Below are positions 7,957-14,773 of a stretch of 19,853 nt of DNA, piece after piece; within the stretch, counting starts at the first letter, position 1; each line of letters starts with the position of its first letter. The stretch comes from Candidatus Competibacteraceae bacterium (GTDB lineage Bacteria > Pseudomonadota > Gammaproteobacteria > Competibacterales > Competibacteraceae). Location of the stretch: the NCBI GenBank assembly GCA_007120095.1, contig SKOM01000241.1:1-19853 (forward strand), given 5' to 3'. A program made the translations under genes and the position numbers. The notes under the pieces were generated by a model, which saw only the letters and a list, made by a program, of their open reading frames with translations, was not told where the DNA came from and did not search any database.

Positions 7957-9138
7957 TCAGTAACTGACCTCTCGTTGCCGCTGGCATAGGCGAGCTTGAC
8001 GGCGAGCCGCTGCGTCCAATGCCAGCACATCATCTAAGCTGGTAGGCACCGGCGCATCCACCGCCGCCAGAGTATCTTCCACTACGGCGGCAATGTCGAT
8101 AAAGCGCAACTGCCCGTCTAAAAAGGCTTGGACTGCTTCTTCATTGGCGGCGTTCAATACCGCCGAACTCCCGTTCTCGGCCGCTAACGCGGCACGCGCC
8201 AATCGCAGGCAGGGGAACTGTCGCTCATCTGGAAGCTGAAACGTCAATTGATTCAATTGACAGAAATCCAGCGGCTGAACACCGGCAGCAATCCGCTCCG
8301 GCCATGCCAAAGCATGGGCAATGGGCGTGCGCATATCGGGCTGACCCAACTGTGCCAGCACCGAACCATCACGATACACCACCATGGAATGGATGACGCT
8401 TTGCGGGTGGATCACCACATCAAGCTGTTGCGGACTGGCCGCAAACAGCCAGTGCGCCTCGATCAGCTCCAAGCCTTTGTTCATCAACGTGGCCGAATCG
8501 ACCGAAATTTTTCGCCCCATTGACCAGGTGGGATGAGTGCAGGCCTGATCGGGAGTCACCTCGGCGAGCTGTTCGACCGGCGTATTCAGAAACGGCCCTC
8601 CCGAAGCCGTCAGCAGCAGGCGTTCAATGCCGGAATCCCCCAGACCCTGTTGAAAGTCAGGCGGCAAACACTGAAACAACGCATTATGCTCGCTGTCGAT
8701 GGGCAATAAGGTTGCCTTGGCCTGGCGGATGGCACTCATAAACAGCGGCCCGGCCATGACCAGGGCTTCTTTATTGGCCAGCATCACCCGTTTGCCCGCT
8801 TTAGCTGCGGCGAGTGTAGGCAGCAAACCTGCCGCACCGACAATCGCCGCCATGACATAATCACCCTGAGTGGCGGCTTCAACCAAGCCCTCAGCACCAC
8901 TGGCAACCTCAGTCGCCACACCGGCCTGGCGTAGGGCAACTTTCAATTCAGCCGCCGCCTGCGGATCACGCAGCACGGCCAGCCGTGGCTGCCAGCGCTG
9001 GCACTGTTCAGACATCGCGGCTACATTGCCATGAGCCGTCAGTGCGACCACTTTAAAGCGCTCAGGATGACGCGCCAGCACATCCAGTGTATTACGCCCT
9101 ATTGAGCCGGTAGAGCCTAGAATAGTGACGTCAATCAT
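7957..9138 (-). CDS. dxr: 1-deoxy-D-xylulose 5-phosphate reductoisomerase
   Basis: Dxr converts deoxyxylulose 5-phosphate to methylerythritol 4-phosphate with NADPH, the committed step of the MEP isoprenoid pathway. Its product feeds the UppS reaction encoded two genes upstream. The dinucleotide-binding motif GSTGSIG is at residues 8-14. Further motifs are NKEALVMAG, the metal-binding PIDSEHNALFQ, ASGGPF, HPTWSMGRKISVDSATLMNK with the glutamate of GLELIEA, and IHPQSVIHSMV. The ATG at 9138 is preferred because it overlaps the cdsA stop (ATGA) and gives 393 residues (E. coli 398). A GTG at 9165 would only add nine unrelated residues. Placement between cdsA and rseP follows the Pseudomonas order. 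Confidence 0.97.
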   Translation of the reverse strand: MIDVTILGSTGSIGRNTLDVLARHPERFKVVALTAHGNVAAMSEQCQRWQPRLAVLRDPQAAAELKVALRQAGVATEVASGAEGLVEAATQGDYVMAAIVGAAGLLPTLAAAKAGKRVMLANKEALVMAGPLFMSAIRQAKATLLPIDSEHNALFQCLPPDFQQGLGDSGIERLLLTASGGPFLNTPVEQLAEVTPDQACTHPTWSMGRKISVDSATLMNKGLELIEAHWLFAASPQQLDVVIHPQSVIHSMVVYRDGSVLAQLGQPDMRTPIAHALAWPERIAAGVQPLDFCQLNQLTFQLPDERQFPCLRLARAALAAENGSSAVLNAANEEAVQAFLDGQLRFIDIAAVVEDTLAAVDAPVPTSLDDVLALDAAARRQARLCQRQREVSY

Positions 9139-9956
9139 GTCAGTTGCCCACTTTGAAGCAGCCACCAGCCAAGCACAAGCACCGGTGCTGCTGCGGTTAA
9201 GCTATCCACCCGATCCAATATCCCGCCATGACCGGGCAACAGATCCCCGCTGTCTTTAACTCCGCGTTGCCGTTTAATCAGGCTTTCAAACAAATCGCCG
9301 GTAATCGATAGCATCGTGGTCAATAAACACAGCACCACAAACAGCAGCCCTTGAACGAGACCCAGTCCGAAACTGAACGCTCCAATGACGGCCAACCCGG
9401 CCCCCGCCATCAGCGCGCCATAAACCCCTTCCCAGGTTTTGCCAGGACTGATCGCGGGTGCCAGGCGCTGGCGTCCCCAGCGGCGACCGGCAAAATAAGC
9501 GCCACTATCGGCCACCCAGACGATGAGAAACAAAAACAGCACCCAGGCTGGACCGGCCTGTGCATGCAACACAGTCATTGCCAGCCATGGAATAATCAGC
9601 ACCGGTATCCCAATCACCAACAATAAGCGCTGCTCCAGTGGCGCGCCGAGATCATGGCGCTGCTGCCAGAGCCAGACCGAGACGGTGCTCCAGAACAGCA
9701 CACTAAGTCCTAAGATCGGCAAGAACCACTGCGGCCGATCCCGCATGATCCAGGCTAACATCAGCAGCAGTAACGTCCCTCCCGCGTAAGCCTGTTGTCC
9801 AGCCGATTCACAACCGCTGAGCGTCGCCCATTCGCGGGCGCTTAAAATAACCACAACGCCAAGTATTACCGCAAATTCACGAGTTGATAACCAAAACAAT
9901 GCCGCCAGCACCAAGCCAGCCAGCACCAGGGCGGTCAGGATACGTTGCCTAAGCAT
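9135..9956 (-). CDS. cdsA: Phosphatidate cytidylyltransferase
   Basis: CdsA makes CDP-diacylglycerol from phosphatidate and CTP, the branch point for all bacterial phospholipids. It is an inner-membrane protein; several hydrophobic segments are visible from residue 5 onward. The family signature is near the C-terminus (about residues 225-252), with the pieces SLIKRQRGVKDSGD and LPGHGGILDRVDS. The start chosen is ATG 9956 (MLRQRILTALVLAG), giving 273 residues against 285 in E. coli. The frame is open to 10007, but those extra residues lie inside uppS. The gene overlaps the end of uppS by 8 nt and dxr by 4 nt. Confidence 0.96.
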   Translation of the reverse strand: MLRQRILTALVLAGLVLAALFWLSTREFAVILGVVVILSAREWATLSGCESAGQQAYAGGTLLLLMLAWIMRDRPQWFLPILGLSVLFWSTVSVWLWQQRHDLGAPLEQRLLLVIGIPVLIIPWLAMTVLHAQAGPAWVLFLFLIVWVADSGAYFAGRRWGRQRLAPAISPGKTWEGVYGALMAGAGLAVIGAFSFGLGLVQGLLFVVLCLLTTMLSITGDLFESLIKRQRGVKDSGDLLPGHGGILDRVDSLTAAAPVLVLGWWLLQSGQLT

Positions 9957-10695
9957 TGAACTCGACCTGTTCAGCAAGCCTGCCAAAACGACGCTGACGA
10001 CGGGCATAGGCGGCCAGGGCCTGATCTAAATCCGGTACCGCAAATTCCGGCCACAAGCAGTCGGTGAAATAAAACTCCGTGTAGGCCAGCTGCCACAGCA
10101 GAAAATTACTGATGCGCTGCTCCCCGCCGGTACGGATAAACAGATCCGGCTCGGGCAGATCATGCAGACTGATATAGTGTGATAAATCATCTTGACTCAG
10201 TGTGGCCGGATCCACTCGACCGGCGTGGGCGTCCTGCAGCAACCGGCGTACCGCCTGCAACACATCCCAACGTCCCCCATAATTAGCGGCAATCACCAGT
10301 TCAAGCCCGGTGTTATCAGCCGTTAGGGTTTCAGCACGCCGAATATAGTTTTGCAATTTGCGCGGGAATGGGACTCGATCACCGATCATACGCAAACGAA
10401 TATTATGTTCATGGATACGATCCGTTTCTTTGCGCAATGCCGCAACGAACAAATCGAGCAGTAACCTGACTTCACTCGCAGGACGCTGCCAGTTCTCGCT
10501 GCTGAAGGCAAATAAAGTCAGAACCTCAATACCCCGCTCCTGACAGGCCTCCACCACCCGGCGCACGCTCTGAGCGCCAGCACGATGACCAGCGGTACGC
10601 GGCAGTCCTCGGCCCTGCGCCCAGCGCCCATTGCCATCCATTACAATGGCAATATGGCGCGGCAGCGCGGCAGCGCTGATCCCCACTTTGGTCAT
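9949..10695 (-). CDS. uppS: Undecaprenyl diphosphate synthase
   Basis: UppS (IspU) is a cis-prenyltransferase that extends farnesyl diphosphate to C55 undecaprenyl diphosphate, the lipid carrier for peptidoglycan and O-antigen. Motifs visible are HIAIVMDGNGRWA with the catalytic aspartate at residue 20, RTAGHRAG, LTLFAFSSENW, and the substrate-binding RTGGEQRISNFLLWQ followed by YTEFYF. The ATG at 10695 gives 248 residues (E. coli 253). A TTG at 10710 is in frame but less likely. It begins about 30 nt after the frr stop and its end overlaps cdsA. It draws on precursors from the MEP pathway enzyme Dxr in the same operon. Confidence 0.97.
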   Translation of the reverse strand: MTKVGISAAALPRHIAIVMDGNGRWAQGRGLPRTAGHRAGAQSVRRVVEACQERGIEVLTLFAFSSENWQRPASEVRLLLDLFVAALRKETDRIHEHNIRLRMIGDRVPFPRKLQNYIRRAETLTADNTGLELVIAANYGGRWDVLQAVRRLLQDAHAGRVDPATLSQDDLSHYISLHDLPEPDLFIRTGGEQRISNFLLWQLAYTEFYFTDCLWPEFAVPDLDQALAAYARRQRRFGRLAEQVEFNA

Positions 10696-10725
10696 TAATA
10701 CGACTCGCAATGGACTTGAAACTTA

Positions 10726-11283
10726 TCAGACTTCCATTAGCTCGGCTTCTTTATGCTGCAAGAGCTCTTCGACCTGGCTAATATACTGATCGGTAATTTT
10801 CTGAATGCTGCCTTCAGCTTGGCGCTCTTCATCTTCGGTAATGTCTTTGTCTTTGAGCAATTGTTTAAGATGGCTATTGGCATCACGGCGGATATTACGA
10901 ATAGCGACCCGGGCATTCTCGCCTTCATGCCGTACGACTTTCACCAGATCGCGCCTGCGGTCTTCAGTCAACGCCGGCATGGGGATACGGATCACGGTAC
11001 CTGCAGTGCTGGGATTCAGCCCGAGATCGGCGGTCAATATGGCTTTTTCTATCACTGGCACCATCTTCCGTTCCCAAGGCTGAACAGTGAGAGTGCGCGC
11101 ATCGCTGGCTGATACACTAGCCACTTGATTTAAAGGCATTTCGCTGCCGTAATAGTCCACATGAATGTGATCCAGCAAGCTGGGATGCGCCCGCCCGGTG
11201 CGCAGTTTGGTCAACTCCTGCTTGAGGCTGTCAACACTCTTAGCCATCCGGGTTTTCGTATCTTTGCGGATGTCTTCAATCAT
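10726..11283 (-). CDS. frr: Ribosome recycling factor
   Basis: Frr works with EF-G to split post-termination ribosomes. The length of 185 residues equals that of E. coli RRF. Typical stretches are KLRTGRAHPSLLDHI, the YYGSEMPLNQVASV region, TVQPWERKM, IRIPMPALTEDRRRDLVK and the C-terminal helix. The ATG at 11283 overlaps the pyrH stop by one base (TAATG), indicating coupled translation. The pyrH-frr pair is conserved in most bacteria. No anomalies are visible. Confidence 0.98.
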   Translation of the reverse strand: MIEDIRKDTKTRMAKSVDSLKQELTKLRTGRAHPSLLDHIHVDYYGSEMPLNQVASVSASDARTLTVQPWERKMVPVIEKAILTADLGLNPSTAGTVIRIPMPALTEDRRRDLVKVVRHEGENARVAIRNIRRDANSHLKQLLKDKDITEDEERQAEGSIQKITDQYISQVEELLQHKEAELMEV

Positions 11284-12026
11284 TAACCTTGCTCCTGTGA
11301 ATGGATAGTCAGCTCACTAACTAGAGTGCCCACATCTTCACCATAGACCGCCCGCTTTAGATCCCCCGGCGTGAAGATATTGAACACCCGCAGTGGCAGA
11401 TTGTTTTCCTTGCACATCACCAGTGCGGTTGCATCCATGACTTTGAGTTCGCGCCGCAGTGCGTCAGTATAAGTGAGCCGCCGATAGCGTTCGGCATCTG
11501 GATATTTGTGCGGATCGGCCGAATAAACACCATCGACCTTGGTGGCCTTGAACATAATTTCAGCATTGACTTCGATGGCCCGCAGGCTAGCCGCCGAATC
11601 CGTGGAAAAGAAAGGATTACCCGTGCCGGCCGCGAAAATAACGATGCGGCCTTTTTCCATATGCCTGACCGCACGGCGGCGAATATAGTCTTCACAGACA
11701 TCATTGACCCGAATGGCTGACATCACCCGGGCGAACCCGCCTTGACGCTCGATCGCGTCTTGCAGCGCCAAGGCATTCATCACGGTGGCCAGCATCCCCA
11801 TATGATCGGCGGTCACCCGATCCATACCCGCAGCAGCCAACCCCGCGCCACGGAACATATTGCCACCACCCACAACAATACCGATTTCAACCTTCAGGCG
11901 GTTGAGTTCCATGATTTCGGAAGCCAGACGCACCAGGATCCGGGGATCAACGCCATATTCGACCTCGCCGAGCAGTGCTTCACCGCTGAGTTTTAATAAT
12001 ACGCGTCGGTAGTGTAATTGTGCCAT
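11283..12026 (-). CDS. pyrH: Uridylate kinase (UMP kinase)
   Basis: PyrH phosphorylates UMP to UDP in pyrimidine nucleotide synthesis as a cytoplasmic hexamer of the amino acid kinase fold. Motifs include LLKLSGEALLG at the N-terminus, VVGGGNMFRG for the phosphate-binding region, the TADHMGMLATVMNALAL segment, and DATALVMCKENNLPLRVFN near the C-terminus. The ATG at 12026 (MAQLHYRRVLL) aligns with other PyrH N-termini and gives 247 residues (E. coli 241). Upstream in-frame ATG 12053 and TTG 12056 add residues with no family match. The intergenic space upstream, about 100 nt, contains a hairpin, so pyrH may have partly separate expression from tsf. Confidence 0.97.
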   Translation of the reverse strand: MAQLHYRRVLLKLSGEALLGEVEYGVDPRILVRLASEIMELNRLKVEIGIVVGGGNMFRGAGLAAAGMDRVTADHMGMLATVMNALALQDAIERQGGFARVMSAIRVNDVCEDYIRRRAVRHMEKGRIVIFAAGTGNPFFSTDSAASLRAIEVNAEIMFKATKVDGVYSADPHKYPDAERYRRLTYTDALRRELKVMDATALVMCKENNLPLRVFNIFTPGDLKRAVYGEDVGTLVSELTIHSQEQG

Positions 12027-12060
12027 GGTGCACCGTGCCGTGAACTGAACCATCAAAAGG

Positions 12061-12116
12061 GATTTTAATCTGTCCGGCCTACCAGCGTCAGTAGCAAACG
12101 CCCATAAACCGGACAG
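12061..12116 (-). terminator. Hairpin between tsf and pyrH, candidate terminator or attenuator
   Basis: On the minus strand just after tsf, CTGTCCGG (12116-12109) can pair with CCGGACAG (12077-12070), an 8-bp GC-rich stem. The roughly 31-nt loop holds a smaller GCGT/ACGC pairing (12101-12098 with 12088-12085). Downstream bases are AT-rich (ATTAAAATCCC) but not a clean run of T, so termination would be partial at best. A hairpin here could lower pyrH-frr transcription relative to rpsB-tsf. This is read by eye; no folding energy was computed. Confidence 0.45.
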
Positions 12117-12128
12117 GTCGGGTCGGGC

Positions 12129-13010
12129 TTAGGTACGTGCCTGCGCCATGACCTCTTCAGCGAAATTATCGGCTTTCTTCTCGATGCCCTCACCCAGCTC
12201 CATGCGCTCGAAATGCACCACTGTTGCCCCGGCCTGCTTGAGCAACTGCTCAACACTCTGGTCGGGGTCTTTGATAAACGGTTGCCCCAGCAGGGTGACT
12301 TCTTTGAGGTATTTGCGCAAACGCCCTTCAACCATTTTCGCAGCGATATGTGCAGGCTTACCTTCTTGTTCAGCCTGAGCGAGGTAAATTTCCCGCTCTT
12401 TATCGAGCACTTCTGCAGGCACTTGATCCGGGGTGATGCACAACGGTCGGCTGGCGGCAATATGCATGGCGATATCCTTGGCGAGTGCTGCATCGCCGCC
12501 TTGCAATTCGACCACCACACCAATCCGGCTGCCGTGCAGATAGCTGTTGAGCAAACCGGTTTCGGTGGCCATTAGACTGAAACGCCGTACATTGATGTTT
12601 TCACCAATCTTGGCGATCAGATGTTTGCGAGCCTCGTCGACGGTTTCGCCACCCGGAAAAGGTATGGCCAGCAACTCATCAATATGGGTAGGTTGCTGAG
12701 CGAGAACCCGTTCGGTGACTTGCGCCGCAAACTGCTGGAAATTGTCGTCCTTGGCGACAAAATCGGTTTCGCAGTTGATTTCAACCAACGCGGCACATCG
12801 ACCATCGTCAGCGTGCCGGATCATAATCTGCCCCTCGGCTGCCACACGATGAGCCTTTTTCTCCGCCTTGGCCTGACCGGTTTTGCGCAAGTGTTCGATA
12901 GCGGCTTCCAGATCGCCTGCGGTGGATTCCAAAGCCTTTTTACATTCCATCATGCCGGAACCGGTACGCTCTCGTAACTCCTTGACCAGAGCCGCGCTGA
13001 TTTTTGCCAT
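12129..13010 (-). CDS. tsf: Elongation factor Ts
   Basis: EF-Ts exchanges GDP for GTP on EF-Tu. The N-terminal UBA-like domain is clear (MAKISAALVKELRERTGSG, then MMECKKALES). The core carries the classic NCETDFVAKDDNF motif, with the C-terminal module following. The product is 293 residues against 283 in E. coli. The ATG at 13010 is chosen because a perfect GGAGG at 13023-13019 lies 8 nt upstream; a TTG at 13025 in the same frame overlaps that site and is unlikely. It follows rpsB by 34 nt, the near-universal rpsB-tsf pair, and is probably under the same S2-sensitive leader. Confidence 0.98.
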   Translation of the reverse strand: MAKISAALVKELRERTGSGMMECKKALESTAGDLEAAIEHLRKTGQAKAEKKAHRVAAEGQIMIRHADDGRCAALVEINCETDFVAKDDNFQQFAAQVTERVLAQQPTHIDELLAIPFPGGETVDEARKHLIAKIGENINVRRFSLMATETGLLNSYLHGSRIGVVVELQGGDAALAKDIAMHIAASRPLCITPDQVPAEVLDKEREIYLAQAEQEGKPAHIAAKMVEGRLRKYLKEVTLLGQPFIKDPDQSVEQLLKQAGATVVHFERMELGEGIEKKADNFAEEVMAQART

Positions 13011-13018
13011 ATCATAAA

Positions 13019-13023
13019 CCTCC
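13019..13023 (-). promoter_or_regulatory. Ribosome binding site of tsf
   Basis: A full GGAGG on the minus strand sits 8 nt before ATG 13010. It is among the strongest ribosome sites in the window and settles the tsf start. Confidence 0.85.
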
Positions 13024-13044
13024 AAAATGCTTTAACACTGCCAC

Positions 13045-13800
13045 TCAGGCGGCACTGGTATCGGGGCGCTCGTCCTCGACTTCGACAAACTCCTCACCAT
13101 CGTTGACCGGTTGTGCCGTCGCGATGTGACCGTCGTTAATGGCGTCTGCCGCGGCGGTCGTATAGAGCTGAATGGCACGAATGGCGTCATCATTGCCGGG
13201 AATGACATAGTCCACACCGTCGGTCGAGTTGTTGGTATCAACAACGCCCACGACCGGCACGCCCAGTTTTTTAGCTTCTAGAATCGCAATCTTCTCGAAA
13301 CCCACATCGATCACAAATAAGGCATCGGGTAAACTCGGCATGTTTTTAATGCCACCGAGGCTGCGCTCCAGCTTAGCCATTTCGCGCTGTAAACCGATGA
13401 CTTCCTTTTTGGACAGACGCTCGAAGGTGCCATCGGTAGCCATGGTTTCCAGATCTTTGAGGCGCTTGATGGATAACCGTACGGTACGGAAATTGGTCAA
13501 CATCCCTCCCAGCCAGCGATGATCAACATAAGGCATTTTGCACTGCTGGGCCGCCTCCGCTACCGCCTCACGAGCGGCTCGCTTGGTACCGACGAACATG
13601 ATCTTGCCCCCTTTGGACGCTAATTGACCCATGAAATTCATGGCGTCATTGAACAGAGGCAGGGTTTTCTCTAAGTTGATGATATGGATTTTGCTGCGAT
13701 CACCGAAGATATACGGTGCCATTCTGGGATTCCAGTAACGGGTTTGATGCCCAAAATGCACACCAGCCTCCAGCATTTGGCGCATGGATACAGTAGCCAT
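13045..13800 (-). CDS. rpsB: 30S ribosomal protein S2
   Basis: S2 binds late to the 30S head and helps recruit S1. The protein starts MATVSMRQMLEAGVHFGHQ and shows WNPRMAPYIFG, HIINLEKTLP, FVGTKRAAREAV, VDHRWLGGMLTNF, PDALFVIDV and GVVDTNNSTDGVDYVIPGND, all hallmarks of S2. The 251 residues compare with 241 in E. coli, the difference being an acidic tail (EEFVEVEDERPDTSAA). It is the first gene of the minus-strand train. A GGAG lies 10 nt before the ATG. The leader can form a long interrupted hairpin suited to autoregulation by S2. Confidence 0.98.
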   Translation of the reverse strand: MATVSMRQMLEAGVHFGHQTRYWNPRMAPYIFGDRSKIHIINLEKTLPLFNDAMNFMGQLASKGGKIMFVGTKRAAREAVAEAAQQCKMPYVDHRWLGGMLTNFRTVRLSIKRLKDLETMATDGTFERLSKKEVIGLQREMAKLERSLGGIKNMPSLPDALFVIDVGFEKIAILEAKKLGVPVVGVVDTNNSTDGVDYVIPGNDDAIRAIQLYTTAAADAINDGHIATAQPVNDGEEFVEVEDERPDTSAA

Positions 13801-13929
13801 TGATTGAATACTCCGAATTTTAATTTGGGGTTAAGCCTCCACGCACCCCACAGAACGATTCTGGCCGCAGCCAGAACACCCCGTTACTGTGTGCCGATGC
13901 GTGTGTGAGATTAAGTTGCACAATAAGGC
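13801..13929 (-). promoter_or_regulatory. rpsB 5' leader, probable S2 autoregulatory structure
   Basis: The minus-strand leader can fold into stacked stems. The outer stem is CACGCA (13903-13898) with TGCGTG (13845-13840). The middle stem is CACAG (13891-13887) with CTGTG (13853-13849). The apical hairpin is TTCTGGC-TGCG-GCCAGAA (13876-13859). In E. coli, S2 represses rpsB-tsf through its structured leader, and that leader is reported as conserved in gammaproteobacteria. Assigning this structure the same role is inference. The rpsB ribosome site GGAG lies downstream of it. Confidence 0.6.
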
Positions 13930-13943
13930 GTAAGCTTTATACC
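13916..13943 (+). promoter_or_regulatory. Candidate sigma-70 promoter for map-glnD
   Basis: TTGCAC at 13916-13921 and TATACC at 13938-13943 with a 16-nt spacer resemble a sigma-70 promoter pointing at map. The predicted start near 13950 leaves a 45-nt leader before GTG 13995. The -10 overlaps the -10 of the opposing rpsB promoter, so the two may compete for polymerase. Confidence 0.4.
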
Positions 13944-13944
13944 A
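13936..13944 (-). promoter_or_regulatory. Extended -10 promoter element for rpsB-tsf operon
   Basis: TGGTATAAA on the minus strand fits an extended -10 element (TGn followed by a TATAAT-like hexamer). No good -35 hexamer is seen at 16-18 nt spacing, which is tolerable for an extended -10 promoter. The predicted start is near 13929, giving a leader of about 130 nt. Confidence 0.5.
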
Positions 13945-13994
13945 TAACCGGTTTGATGCTACCACTGAACGCTGACCGAATCTTAGCTAAACCC

Positions 13995-14762
13995 GTGAGC
14001 ATTATTATCAAAACATCCGAAGAAATCGCCAAAATGCGTGTCGCTGGCCGCCTTGCCGCCGAAGTACTGGACATGATCACACCACAGGTACGCGAAGGCA
14101 TCACGACTGAAGAGCTGGATCAGATCTGCCATGATTACATCGTCGAGGTTCAACAGGCCATACCGGCACCTCTGAATTATCGGGGATTTCCCAAGTCGAT
14201 CTGCACTTCGGTCAATCATGTCATCTGCCATGGCATTCCTGGGCGCAAAAAACTCAAAAAAGGCGATGTGCTGAATATCGATATTACCATTATCAAAGAC
14301 CACTATCACGGCGATACCAGCCGTATGTTCTATGTCGGCACACCACCGGTACTGGCCCGACGGGTCAGCGAGCTGGCTCATGAGTGCTTATGGCTGGGCA
14401 TCGAACAGGTGCGTCCCGGAGCACGCCTCGGTGCCATTGGCCACGCGATTCAGCGCCACGCCGAGGCCAACCGCTGCTCGGTGGTGCGCGAATACTGCGG
14501 TCATGGCATTGGGCGTCGGTTTCATGAAGAACCGCAAGTATTACATTACGGTAAACCCCACGAAGGCCCGGAACTGGTTCCAGGTATGACGTTCACTATC
14601 GAACCGATGATTAATGCCGGCCGCCGCCATACCAAAGTGCTGGCTGACGGCTGGACGGTGGTGACCAAAGATCACAGCTTGTCCGCGCAATGGGAACACA
14701 CGATCCTTGTCACTCCAACCGGCTATGAGGTACTCACATTATCGCCGCAAGCAGCACATTAG
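13995..14762 (+). CDS. map: Methionine aminopeptidase, type I
   Basis: Map removes the N-terminal methionine from new proteins. The 255-residue product (E. coli 264) opens MSIIIKTSEEIAKMRVAG when read from GTG 13995. Metal ligands are visible: the two aspartates in VLNIDITIIKDHYHGDTS, the histidine in EYCGHGIGRRFHEEP, and glutamates in FTIEPM and WEHTI. The frame is open back to 13905, but the extra 30 residues have no family match and would begin upstream of the predicted transcript start. No strong Shine-Dalgarno sequence precedes the GTG. It is divergent from rpsB, a common gammaproteobacterial layout, and followed by glnD after 11 nt. Confidence 0.97.
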   Translation: MSIIIKTSEEIAKMRVAGRLAAEVLDMITPQVREGITTEELDQICHDYIVEVQQAIPAPLNYRGFPKSICTSVNHVICHGIPGRKKLKKGDVLNIDITIIKDHYHGDTSRMFYVGTPPVLARRVSELAHECLWLGIEQVRPGARLGAIGHAIQRHAEANRCSVVREYCGHGIGRRFHEEPQVLHYGKPHEGPELVPGMTFTIEPMINAGRRHTKVLADGWTVVTKDHSLSAQWEHTILVTPTGYEVLTLSPQAAH

Positions 14763-14773
14763 AACCTGTCCCT

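Noticed and set aside
7957..9956. dxr located between cdsA and rseP, considered as a rearrangement
   Set aside because: This is the normal Pseudomonas-type order and not unusual outside enteric bacteria.
12065..12523. A 152-residue minus-strand frame overlapping tsf
   Set aside because: It is tsf read in another frame; the tsf frame has all EF-Ts motifs and this one has none.
13983..14381. A 132-residue minus-strand frame opposite map
   Set aside because: It is antisense to the clearly conserved map catalytic region and lacks any family resemblance.
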